NCBI GenBank assembly: GCA_030836925.1 | Contig: JAUPLK010000023.1 | Location: forward strand, 1 to 11,324 | Source of the DNA: Pseudomonadota bacterium | Lineage (GTDB): Bacteria; Pseudomonadota; Gammaproteobacteria; Steroidobacterales; GCA-2729495 | Reading direction: 5' to 3' | DNA length: 11,324 nucleotides | Shown: positions 1-7,729 of the stretch, piece by piece | Position numbering within the stretch: position 1 is the stretch's first letter | Layout: every line of letters starts with the position of its first letter | The notes under the pieces: generated by a model | Told to the model about the DNA's origin: nothing | Database searches by the model: none | What the model saw: only the letters and a program-made list of their open reading frames with translations | Made by a program: the position numbers and the translations under genes

Positions 1-27
1 CAATTCACCGCAGAGCTATAGCGCCGC

Positions 28-2523
28 TCAGGGCGAGCCCCACTCCCCGCCCGTGAACGTCCGACTCGTGGTTTTCCAGGTGGGGTACGACTTCGGCCGG
101 TGACAGCCGGACGCCGTGCAATCCTTGGTATTGCTGGTGCTCTCGTGACTTTTGGTCTTCACGATGGCCGAGGTTTCCGTCTGCCCGGTGTAGTGGCAAT
201 AGACGCACTTGCTGCCGCTCACGGGGAAAGCGTGATCGTAGGCGATGATTTTGGCTGCCGTATTTGTGCCGTGGCAGCTTGCGCAAGTCAGGCCGGCCTT
301 GGCCGCATCGATGACCGGGTGTGCGGCGGTGATGTTCCCCCAGTTTTTTCCGCTCGGCGGCGTCATGACCACGACCGATGGAATCGCCGAAGCGCCAGTC
401 CATCGTTGTCCCGCATAAGCATGACAACTCTTGCAGTCGCTGAGCCCGGGCAGGGAATGATCGAAGGATGATATGCCCGCAGCAGGTTTGGTCACTGTAT
501 GGCAACTGGTGCAGGTACCGGGTACCGGACTGTGACTGTAGTTGCCGCCCGTCCAGTCCGTCGTTGTCGCACTCTTCACCGCATGACAGGCGACGCAGTC
601 GCCGGAAACCTGGCTGTGCAGGTAATCGTTCTGATAGCTCCTGCCATCAGTGGACATGCCGGTATTGCGGACTGCAGCTGACGGCTTCTGTGCGATGTGG
701 CAGCCCGCGCAGGTCGTCGGCTTCGGTACATGGTTGAAGCTGGCGCCGGTCCAGTCGGTTTGCGTCGTGCTCTTCGGCGCATGGCAACTGATGCAGTCGC
801 CTGTCGCCTGTGTCGTATGCAGGGTATCCGCCGGACGCCGGTATTCGTGACAGCCGGAACAGGCGGTAATCGCACTGGTGTGCGTGAACGTGCCGCCCGT
901 CCAGTCCGTCTTGTTTGTGCTCCTGACGGCATGACAGGCGACGCAGTCGCCAGAACCGCCGAGGGCATGGTCGAACAGCGGTGAACCTGACGGCCCCACC
1001 GGACGCTGATTCAGGTGACAGACGGTGCATTGACCTGGATTGGGACTGTGCGAATAGATGCCACCCGCCCATGCGCCGCCAGGATCCAGATGACAGCCCT
1101 TGCAGTCGGTGGCTGGCATCAGTGAATGCAGGAACTGATTCGGGCTGGATGGATGACCGGGCCATGCCACGCTGACTGCAGCAGCGGGGCGCTTCGCAGC
1201 GTGACAACTGTCGCAGCGGGTCGTTGCGGGCATGGTGCCGTGATCGTAGCCGTTGATCGCGCCAGTCCAGCGCACCCCGGCATTCTGGTGACAGGCCGCG
1301 CAGTCACCCAGACCGCCTGTCGAATGATCGAAGCCGCTGCCGGTCAGGGTCACCGGACGCTGCGCGAGGTGACAATCAATACACGTCGCCGGTACCGGAT
1401 TGTGGCTGAAGCTTCCGCCCCGCCAGTCTGTTTGCGTGGCGCTCTTCACGGCGTGACAACTCCTGCAATCACCGGTTCCGGCAATCGCATGATCGAATGC
1501 CGGCGTACCGACCGGTCCTGCCGGACGATCCGGGACATGACAGCCATTGCATGTCGCAGGCGTCGGGCTGTGTGAAAATCCGGCGCCGGACCAGTCGGTC
1601 TGTATCGTGCTCTTCGGCCGGTGACAACTGACGCAGTCACCGGTGCCACCGTTCGCGTGATCAAAGGGCGGCGTGCCGGCCAGCCCGACCGGGCGAATAC
1701 CCAGGTGGCAATCGATACATGTAGTGGGTGCAGGGCTGTGACTGAAGCTGCCGCCGCTCCAGTCCCTTTGCGTGGCGCTCTGCACGGCGTGACAACTCTT
1801 GCAGTCACCCGTTCCGGCAATCGCGTGATCAAACGGCGGTGTACCGACAAGGCCAGTCGGGCGACTGCCAGCATGACAACCGGAACAGTTCGCCGGCGCG
1901 GGTGTGTGCGAGAAGGCGCCATCGCTCCACCGGACCCCCGGGCTATGGTGACAGCTCGCGCAATCACCGCCGCCTCCGGAGTCGTGTGAGAAGCCGTTGA
2001 CAACCGCCGTCGGGCGCTGTGCCGCATGACACTCGGCACAACTGCCGGGGTAGGGTTCGTGGGCGTACGTGCCACCACTCCAGGTCAGGCCTGCGTTCGC
2101 GACGTGGCAGGCCGCGCAATCACTGACGCCGGGATAGGTATGCAGCATCCTGTTCACGAGCACGGTGGGCTGCGCGGCAGAATGACAGTCAAAACACGCT
2201 GCGGGTGCCGGCGAGTGGCTGAACGTGGCAAACACCCGCCAGCTTGCCGCGCCGGCGGTATGGCACTGCCCGCAATCCTTGCCACCACCGTGGATGACCG
2301 CAGCGCCGGTCGCCGTATCGATCACCGGCGCCGGCCGGTCAGCGGCATGGCAGTTCAGGCAGCTGATGTCTGCAAACGGAGTGTGATCGGGAATGACCGG
2401 TTCAGCTGCAGCGCTGACTGGTTGCGGTGAGGGTGCATTCGAACAACCACCCAGGATCAACAGGAGCAGCAAACCAGCCATGCCGGTGATCCGCACCTTC
2501 GCCATTCGCTGAAAATATTTCAT
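28..2523 (-). CDS. 27-heme outer-membrane lipoprotein cytochrome c
   Basis: This is an 831-aa multiheme c-type cytochrome, probably the terminal (surface or outer-membrane) electron carrier of the locus. Residues 7-26 are a lipoprotein signal with lipobox LGGC and acylated Cys27. The next residues are Ser-Asn, with no Asp at +2, which suits outer-membrane sorting. I count 26 CxxCH motifs plus one CTASGCH (CX4CH, residues 802-808). Each is preceded by its own extra histidine, usually in FSHSP or FDHA a few residues upstream, giving 27 His for 27 motifs and implying bis-His hemes throughout. The middle is built of diheme units of about 56 residues with recurring DW[ST]GG and RPxG segments. The ATG overlaps the upstream stop as ATGA. 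A second Met at residue 7 lacks a better ribosome site. The family is cytochrome c3-like or doubled-CXXCH. Whether it faces the outside or the periplasm is not shown by sequence. Confidence 0.93.
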   Translation of the reverse strand: MKYFQRMAKVRITGMAGLLLLLILGGCSNAPSPQPVSAAAEPVIPDHTPFADISCLNCHAADRPAPVIDTATGAAVIHGGGKDCGQCHTAGAASWRVFATFSHSPAPAACFDCHSAAQPTVLVNRMLHTYPGVSDCAACHVANAGLTWSGGTYAHEPYPGSCAECHAAQRPTAVVNGFSHDSGGGGDCASCHHSPGVRWSDGAFSHTPAPANCSGCHAGSRPTGLVGTPPFDHAIAGTGDCKSCHAVQSATQRDWSGGSFSHSPAPTTCIDCHLGIRPVGLAGTPPFDHANGGTGDCVSCHRPKSTIQTDWSGAGFSHSPTPATCNGCHVPDRPAGPVGTPAFDHAIAGTGDCRSCHAVKSATQTDWRGGSFSHNPVPATCIDCHLAQRPVTLTGSGFDHSTGGLGDCAACHQNAGVRWTGAINGYDHGTMPATTRCDSCHAAKRPAAAVSVAWPGHPSSPNQFLHSLMPATDCKGCHLDPGGAWAGGIYSHSPNPGQCTVCHLNQRPVGPSGSPLFDHALGGSGDCVACHAVRSTNKTDWTGGTFTHTSAITACSGCHEYRRPADTLHTTQATGDCISCHAPKSTTQTDWTGASFNHVPKPTTCAGCHIAQKPSAAVRNTGMSTDGRSYQNDYLHSQVSGDCVACHAVKSATTTDWTGGNYSHSPVPGTCTSCHTVTKPAAGISSFDHSLPGLSDCKSCHAYAGQRWTGASAIPSVVVMTPPSGKNWGNITAAHPVIDAAKAGLTCASCHGTNTAAKIIAYDHAFPVSGSKCVYCHYTGQTETSAIVKTKSHESTSNTKDCTASGCHRPKSYPTWKTTSRTFTGGEWGSP
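1369..1856 (-). repeat. Internal DNA-level repeat of diheme units (336-bp spacing)
   Basis: Within the 27-heme gene, the stretch at about 1369-1520 reappears with high nucleotide identity at about 1705-1856, an offset of 336 bp or two 56-residue diheme units. For example, the segment starting cgtggcgctc at 1435 recurs at 1771. The copy between them (about 1537-1690) is more diverged. This points to fairly recent intragenic duplication of heme modules. It is part of the coding sequence, not a separate element. Confidence 0.75.
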
Positions 2524-3152
2524 GGGAGTTCACCCGGATGTACAGCGGCAATTTCGACAAAATTCGTCCAGCTGGCACGCCTCAGCCATGGTTGCCAGTG
2601 ACGCACCTCACCATCAGTCATCTCCGTACGGATACTGATGCTGGCCGCACGACTCAGACGGGCCACCTGACTGCTGGTGAGCGGCAGGAGAATGCTCTTT
2701 GCCGTATCGAGCGTGCCGACGTAAGGCAGCGGTCCGGCGCCCGGAATACGCCCGGTACGTGCCTGGATATCGAGTTCCATCGGTTCGCCATCGACGATCA
2801 GCTGGAGTACGGCGATATCCGGCAACCGGGAATCCCCGCCCGAGGCGCCGCGGTCAATCGTGCTCCACTCGCCGAGCCACAGCCACCACGAATACCTGCC
2901 CGACCGGTTGAGTGCCAGCGGCGCGGCATCCAGATAGTCGCGTGCATTGGCTGCACGCGAGGGATCATCGCTGTAGAAAGTGAATGGCGCTGCAACGCGC
3001 GTGATCGTCACACCGCTGCTCTCGTCCAGATATTCGGTCGCCCGCTGACCTGGCGCGGCAACCCCGCAGGCTGCGAGCAGCATGCCGGTCAGCGCAGCCA
3101 GCACACTGCCCAGCCAGATCGGCCGCACGGTTCTGGTAATTGATGCATCCAT
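2520..3152 (-). CDS. Outer-membrane-type lipoprotein of unknown function
   Basis: This is a 210-aa lipoprotein that I do not recognise. Residues 12-28 are hydrophobic and end in lipobox LAAC, with acylated Cys29 followed by Gly-Val, consistent with outer-membrane sorting. It has no CxxCH and no Cys besides the lipid anchor, so it is not a cytochrome. The mature part looks beta-rich, with a Trp-rich patch (YSWWLWLGEW, about residues 87-96) and alternating hydrophobic strands such as IAVLQLIVDG. A carbohydrate-binding-like or beta-sandwich fold is possible but unproven. The frame is open further upstream inside the barrel gene, but the Met at 3152 starts directly at the signal peptide and lies one base after the barrel stop (TGA-C-ATG). 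Its stop overlaps the next start (ATGA at 2520-2523). This tight coupling between barrel and 27-heme protein suggests an assembly, docking or structural role at the outer membrane (inference). Confidence 0.85.
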   Translation of the reverse strand: MDASITRTVRPIWLGSVLAALTGMLLAACGVAAPGQRATEYLDESSGVTITRVAAPFTFYSDDPSRAANARDYLDAAPLALNRSGRYSWWLWLGEWSTIDRGASGGDSRLPDIAVLQLIVDGEPMELDIQARTGRIPGAGPLPYVGTLDTAKSILLPLTSSQVARLSRAASISIRTEMTDGEVRHWQPWLRRASWTNFVEIAAVHPGELP

Positions 3153-3153
3153 G

Positions 3154-5661
3154 TCAGAAATCCGCGCTGTAGCCCATGTACAGGTAATAGCCGCTGGAGT
3201 CGTTGGTCGCACCGCCACCGTTATCGTGGCTGCCGAATTCACCGCCCGCCTCGATCTCGAACTGGACGTGGCGCGCCATGTGGTACAGCACACGCAGGCC
3301 GGGGCGCACCAGCAGTTCCGTCGCCTCGCCCGCGCTGATCTCGCGGTGCGATACCAGCAGCTTCGGATTCAGACGCAGGTTCTGCGTCAGCGGGTAGCGC
3401 GTATCGAGGAACACCGCAGTGGACTCCGATGATCCGCCCTCCGAATAACGCAGACCGAGAATCGAGATGTCTCCCTCGCGGATCAGGCTGGTGCCGATCA
3501 GGCTGAGCCAGGCATAGGTCAGCGTCCCGGAATCCGGCGTCTCACTCACACCGCCCGAGGCCGGCGTGCCGTCATATTGCGAGGCCGTGATGTCGGCACT
3601 GATCTGGAAGCGCTCGGATAACGGTCGGGCCACGCCCACGGCGACACTCTGCATGCCACCGGAACGGTCCAGCGCCAACTGGCGGATCTGGCCTTCCGTG
3701 TAACTCAGCAACAGACCCTGGATGTCCGACGCGGACTGTCCCACCAGCGCACTTTCCGTCGTGAGAAACGGCGTTTTGCGCCAGTCGAACCTGCCATTCA
3801 CGGTAGTGCGGTTCTCGAAGCTCCAGTTACCCAATGCGACCAGGCTATTGAGCTCGCTGTAGGCGATGTCGTAATCCACCGCAGCGACGAAGGACCTGTT
3901 GCCGCCGAAGTAACGGAGCTCGGCGCCCACCGCCTCACGATCGCTGACGCCGTCCACGTCCTGAATGTTGTAGTACATGTTCAGGTCAAATCCTTCCATC
4001 AGGTTCAGCACATCCACGCTGAAGCCATAGAAGTTCCGGCTCGTTTCGATGCTGTCGTCAGAGCTGTAGACGGGGAATCCGGCGAGCAGGTTCAGGCGGT
4101 AATCCGGCGCCCACTGCCAGGACACAAGTGCGCCGTCGAAGCGGCCGAGCACGCCCTGGTTGCGCAGCGTCTGTCGGCCAAGACGCGCCGACAGATCCGT
4201 CTCGCGGTCAGTCAGGTCGGTGTACAGGTTGTAGACACGCGTCTGGTTGCCGGGCTTTGGCTCACTCCCGGACATGTCCTGGGTGTAGGCCAGCGTGGCG
4301 CGTGAGCCCGAATCGAAGCGCTTGCCGGTGTGGCGAACGACCAGATCCGCATCCGAAAACAGGGCGGATTGCTCCACCGTCGCAGAATCGCCACCGAAGT
4401 CCACGGAATCACGACGATAAAACTGCGAGACACCCCCGTATACCTCCCACGCACCATCGCGCGCAGAGCCAGCCTTGTCGCGAACGCTTTCGCGCGGCTG
4501 CTCACGCGCTGTCGAAAGCGCTGCCAGACGTTGCCGGACCCTTGGCGCATCGTCGCCATCCGGATAATCGGCAAGGTAACGCTGGTATTCCGCAATGGCA
4601 GCCGCGACCTCACCGTTGCGCTCCCGCGCGAGGCCCAGCAGTTCCCGCGCCTCTGGCGTCCCGGCCTGTGGTGGTGCATCGAGAATGCGGGTTGCGAGCT
4701 GTATGGCCCGCGGATAATCGCGGTCAAGAAACGCACCGCGTGCCTGCGCGAGCAGCTCTGGCAGCGGTGTATCGGCAAGCGTGCCTGCACCGCCCGCTGT
4801 CGCCATGGCCACCCCTGGCTGAACAATTGCTGCCCCGGCCATGTGGCGCTCGTCCGCTGAAACCCTGCCGACCCAGGCATCCGGAAATTGCGGCCGCAGG
4901 CGCAACAGAGTCGCGTTGGCATCGGCCTCGGTCGCAAAGAAGCCGAGACGCAGACGGTGCCACACCTGAGCATCGACCGTGAGATCGGACACATAGATGA
5001 CTTGAGCACTGTGCGCGATGCCCTGCGCTTCCTTGATGGGGTCTATCGGCGTGGTCGCCGAGCGCAGATTCAGCACGAATGCGGGGCTGGCCGGCGCCAC
5101 TGCAGTTGGCGGCGCCATCGCACGCCGCGCACGCTCCTCGGCGCGGGCAACCTGCTCCGCACTCGGCACCGACGGTGCAAGCGGTGCGGCAACCGCAGGC
5201 ACTGGCACATCGGTGGCCGGGTCAGGCACCGACCCGACCGGAACCTGAACGTGCAGACGCATGGCGTGCAGGTCACCCGTCTGCTCGACAGTGACCAGCA
5301 CCGCGCGATCGAACTGCAGACCCAGAAGGGCATCGGTACCGGCAAGCGCTTCATACCGCAGTTCCGTCATTGCAGCGAGCTGGCGTCCAGCAGGTCGCGT
5401 CGCTTCACGCGTGGGCTCTGCGCTGTTGGCACACCAGTCCATGCGGACAAGGTTGATCTCGACGTACGCTGCAGAGACCGTCGGCGACTGGCTCCGAAAC
5501 CGGTTCTGGCAAACGAACCGGATATCGACATCGGCAGTGTCTGCCGTTCGCGAAATCCGTACCGATTCGATCCCGGCCGATTCGATCGCCGCCGGTGCAG
5601 CCACGACCACGCTGCCAGCCAATGCCAGCAGGACCGCCGTGCCAAATGCTGCTGACTGCAT
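3154..5661 (-). CDS. SPOR/TPR outer-membrane beta-barrel protein (putative cytochrome porin)
   Basis: This is an 835-aa outer-membrane protein. A signal peptide covers residues 1-22 (LLALAGSVVVAA). Residues 30-145 form a beta-rich domain with Cys51 and Cys77 that loosely resembles AMIN-type domains. Then come a Pro/Ala-rich linker (146-192), a SPOR-like segment (about 195-270, core WHRLRLGFFATEADA) and TPR-like helices (about 300-385, with AIAEYQRYLADYPDGDDA). From about 402 to the end there are amphipathic strands with an alternating aromatic/polar pattern, finishing YLYMGYSADF. The terminal Phe is the usual BAM signal. The roughly 430-residue barrel could form about 16-20 strands. I chose the ATG at 5661, which sits at the signal peptide 4 bases after the 5-heme gene stop. 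Its position between periplasmic cytochromes and an outer-membrane cytochrome suggests it houses or docks a heme wire. TPR-barrel exporters such as PgaA are the main alternative. Confidence 0.85.
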   Translation of the reverse strand: MQSAAFGTAVLLALAGSVVVAAPAAIESAGIESVRISRTADTADVDIRFVCQNRFRSQSPTVSAAYVEINLVRMDWCANSAEPTREATRPAGRQLAAMTELRYEALAGTDALLGLQFDRAVLVTVEQTGDLHAMRLHVQVPVGSVPDPATDVPVPAVAAPLAPSVPSAEQVARAEERARRAMAPPTAVAPASPAFVLNLRSATTPIDPIKEAQGIAHSAQVIYVSDLTVDAQVWHRLRLGFFATEADANATLLRLRPQFPDAWVGRVSADERHMAGAAIVQPGVAMATAGGAGTLADTPLPELLAQARGAFLDRDYPRAIQLATRILDAPPQAGTPEARELLGLARERNGEVAAAIAEYQRYLADYPDGDDAPRVRQRLAALSTAREQPRESVRDKAGSARDGAWEVYGGVSQFYRRDSVDFGGDSATVEQSALFSDADLVVRHTGKRFDSGSRATLAYTQDMSGSEPKPGNQTRVYNLYTDLTDRETDLSARLGRQTLRNQGVLGRFDGALVSWQWAPDYRLNLLAGFPVYSSDDSIETSRNFYGFSVDVLNLMEGFDLNMYYNIQDVDGVSDREAVGAELRYFGGNRSFVAAVDYDIAYSELNSLVALGNWSFENRTTVNGRFDWRKTPFLTTESALVGQSASDIQGLLLSYTEGQIRQLALDRSGGMQSVAVGVARPLSERFQISADITASQYDGTPASGGVSETPDSGTLTYAWLSLIGTSLIREGDISILGLRYSEGGSSESTAVFLDTRYPLTQNLRLNPKLLVSHREISAGEATELLVRPGLRVLYHMARHVQFEIEAGGEFGSHDNGGGATNDSSGYYLYMGYSADF

Positions 5662-5665
5662 GGAC

Positions 5666-6142
5666 CTAGTTGGTCGGCACCCAGGCCCGCGTGCGATGGC
5701 AGGCATCGCAGTCGCTGCTGGTCGGAACATGCGCCGGCGGCTTGCCGGTTGCGGTTTGTCCGTTGTGGCAACTGAAACAGGTGCCTATCACGGCGGTGTG
5801 ATCAACCGGCCGGACATATGACCAGCTGGTCTCGCGGTGGCAGGCATCGCACTCATCGGTGGTACGGATGTGATTGACCGGCGGCGGTGTGGCCTTAACG
5901 AGTCCTGCAAGTGAATGACAGGCCACGCATTGCCGCGGCGTCCCCTGGAAAACACCGCCAACGTGGCAGCCCGCGCAATCGACGCCACGGTGCGAGCCCT
6001 CCAGCGGCCAGCCGGTCGAGTAGTGATCAAAGGCCGGGTTATAGGCGGACTGGGCCAGTGCCTGGTCGCTCGAAACTGCGCCCAGAATCAGCGCGGCAGC
6101 AACGACCAGCGCGGCCCGGCAAATCGTCGCGATGGTACTCAT
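5666..6142 (-). CDS. Pentaheme c-type cytochrome, periplasmic
   Basis: This is a 158-aa small multiheme cytochrome c. Residues 1-31 are a Sec signal peptide with a probable cut after ALA before QSAYN. The mature protein of about 127 residues carries five CxxCH motifs (CAGCH, CVACH, CDACH, CFSCH, CDACH). It also has exactly five other histidines (FDH, GSH, VNH, VDH, PAH), one per heme, so bis-His ligation of all five is plausible. The start at 6142 forms an ATGA overlap with the 21-heme gene stop. A longer in-frame reading lacks a proper signal peptide. At this size and position it is likely the periplasmic shuttle, or the plug that threads the adjacent beta-barrel. The spacing resembles the last units of the 27-heme protein, so a shared origin is possible. 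Which partner it contacts is inference. Confidence 0.92.
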   Translation of the reverse strand: MSTIATICRAALVVAAALILGAVSSDQALAQSAYNPAFDHYSTGWPLEGSHRGVDCAGCHVGGVFQGTPRQCVACHSLAGLVKATPPPVNHIRTTDECDACHRETSWSYVRPVDHTAVIGTCFSCHNGQTATGKPPAHVPTSSDCDACHRTRAWVPTN

Positions 6143-7704
6143 GGCATCCTCCGTATTGCGCCGGAAAAGCTGCGCGTGTTGTGGCAACGCCCGCAGTCTG
6201 CGGAAAACTGGCCGTTGTGCCGGTCATCACTGCGATGACAACTGCTGCAATCCCGCGCCATCGAACGCCCATCGCCGGGCGGACGGACATGACAGCTGAG
6301 ACAGCGAAGGTCGGCGTGCGCGCCATCGATCCGGAAGTCGGTCTGGGTATCGTGGTTGAAGGTCCAGATACGCCAGTCATTGGGCGTGTGGCAGCTCGCG
6401 CATTGGTCGCCAAGGTTGCCCTTGTGCAGATCATCAGGGCGATGACAATCGACACATGTTGACGGGGTGTCCCTGAATTTCCTGTCGACGTGACAAGACT
6501 CGCAGGAGGTCGTCGCGTGCAGGCCGGCCAGGGGAAAGCTGCTCAGGTCATGATCGAATCTCAGCCCGCTCTGCCAGGTCTTTAGCCCATGGCAATCACC
6601 GCAGCCGGTGCCGAGAGCCTCCTGGTGCGGATCATCGCCACGATGACAGCTCACACAGCTCGTCTCGAGCTTGTCCTTTTCCGCCGCACCCTTGTGACAA
6701 GCCACGCAACTGGCCTCGGCATGCGCCCCTGCCAGCGGAAACTTCGTGGCCTGCGCATGATCGAAGGTCTGCTCTTTCCATGCTTTCGTGGTGTGACAGG
6801 TCTTGCACTCCGGCCCGTTCCGGCCGAGGTGGGTATCGTCGCTGCGATGGCAATCGACACACGCCTTGCCGGCGGTCTTTTTGAAATCATTTCCCGAATG
6901 GCAACTCTGGCAGGCGAGCTTTGCGTGGCCTGCTGTCAGGGCAAAGCCGGTCTTCTTCGCATGATCGAAAGTCTGTTCTTTCCATGCCGTCGTCTGATGA
7001 CAGTTTTCGCAGGCCGTACCGCGCTGCCCCTGATGTGCGTCATCGATCCGGTGGCATGCAACGCAGGTCGTGGGCGTGTCCTCATAGCGCTGCCCGGCAT
7101 GACACAGCCCGCATTCCACCTTGTCATGCGCCCCGGTCAGCGGGTAACGATTGTCGGTTGCCCTGGCGTGATCGAATTTGATCTCCTTCCAGGACACCAC
7201 GTTGTGACAGTTGCTGCAGTCCTCGCCCAGAGCCTTCCGGTGCACGTCGCGGTCCGCATGGCAGCCAATGCAGCTGGACGGCGCATCGCGATGTTTGTTT
7301 CCCGGCTTGTGACAGTCGGTACAGGAGGCATTCCGGTGGGCGCTTTCCAGGGGGAAATCGGTCAGGGCATGGTCGAAGGTCTGCGGCGTCAGCCGCACCA
7401 CGTCTGCACTGCGGCCTTCGTGATCAGTGTGGCAGTTCCGGCACTCGCCGTTCCGGGCCGGCGCAGATCGCCAGTGAAAGCCTTGCTTGCCGGCGATGTC
7501 GGCGGCCACCTTGTCGTGACAGTCGAGGCAGAGTCCGCGTTGCTCGTCACGCGCGAAAGGCACATGACACTTCCGGCAGTCCTTTTCGATTTCCGCATGG
7601 CCGCTTATCACGGGGCCTGGCATTACCAGACTCTCCCAGTCCAGCGCCGCGGCAACAAGCGGCAACAATCCGCATACCAGCAGTGCGGCCAGCCTGGATC
7701 TCAT
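6139..7704 (-). CDS. 21-heme periplasmic cytochrome c (seven triheme units)
   Basis: This 521-aa protein has a Sec signal (residues 1-20, RLAALLVCGLLPLVAAA) with no lipobox and no other membrane segment, so it is probably a soluble periplasmic cytochrome. I count 21 CxxCH motifs. After an N-terminal triheme unit, six repeats of 66-69 residues follow, each with the order FDHA..FPLxGAHxxxxCxxCH, then CVxCHRxDDxH, then CxxCH..WKEQ. Each repeat supplies three extra His (FDH, GAH, DDxH) for three hemes. Such a linear protein could span much of the periplasm as a wire. The ATG at 7704 lies 25 bases after the cytochrome b stop. A GTG at 7716 would add four residues and cannot be excluded. The stop overlaps the pentaheme start (ATGA). 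It belongs to the cytochrome c3-like or doubled-CXXCH class. Its partner and electron direction are inferred. Confidence 0.92.
   Translation of the reverse strand: MRSRLAALLVCGLLPLVAAALDWESLVMPGPVISGHAEIEKDCRKCHVPFARDEQRGLCLDCHDKVAADIAGKQGFHWRSAPARNGECRNCHTDHEGRSADVVRLTPQTFDHALTDFPLESAHRNASCTDCHKPGNKHRDAPSSCIGCHADRDVHRKALGEDCSNCHNVVSWKEIKFDHARATDNRYPLTGAHDKVECGLCHAGQRYEDTPTTCVACHRIDDAHQGQRGTACENCHQTTAWKEQTFDHAKKTGFALTAGHAKLACQSCHSGNDFKKTAGKACVDCHRSDDTHLGRNGPECKTCHTTKAWKEQTFDHAQATKFPLAGAHAEASCVACHKGAAEKDKLETSCVSCHRGDDPHQEALGTGCGDCHGLKTWQSGLRFDHDLSSFPLAGLHATTSCESCHVDRKFRDTPSTCVDCHRPDDLHKGNLGDQCASCHTPNDWRIWTFNHDTQTDFRIDGAHADLRCLSCHVRPPGDGRSMARDCSSCHRSDDRHNGQFSADCGRCHNTRSFSGAIRRMP
6353..7377 (-). 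repeat. Tandem ~204-bp triheme coding repeats
   Basis: The sequence tgatcgaa (complement of the FDH codons), or a one-base variant, recurs at 6353, 6551, 6758, 6962, 7169 and 7370. The spacings are 198, 207, 204, 207 and 201 bp. The copies at 6758 and 6962 continue with close identity through the WKEQTFDHA codons. The repeats lie in frame in the 21-heme gene and encode its triheme modules. They are coding-sequence duplications, not a CRISPR or a mobile element. Confidence 0.85.
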
Positions 7705-7729
7705 GCCGGACGCCACCCGCGTATCCGGC

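Noticed and set aside
15..22. GCTATAGC palindrome just after the 27-heme gene stop
   Set aside because: It is an 8-bp perfect palindrome with no loop or T-run, too short to call a terminator or site.
1446..2078. 210-codon minus-strand frame inside the 27-heme gene
   Set aside because: It is an out-of-frame shadow of the heme repeats, very rich in Arg, Val and Thr, and lacks CxxCH motifs.
576..2100. CRISPR-like periodic repeats
   Set aside because: The periodicity is in frame, the repeats are diverged with no unique spacers, and it matches the heme modules of the encoded protein.
3154..5661. Polysaccharide exporter of PgaA/BcsC type as the primary call
   Set aside because: The TPR-plus-barrel plan is similar, but there is no synthase, deacetylase or other polysaccharide gene nearby, and every leftward neighbour is a cytochrome or lipoprotein. 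It is kept as an alternative.
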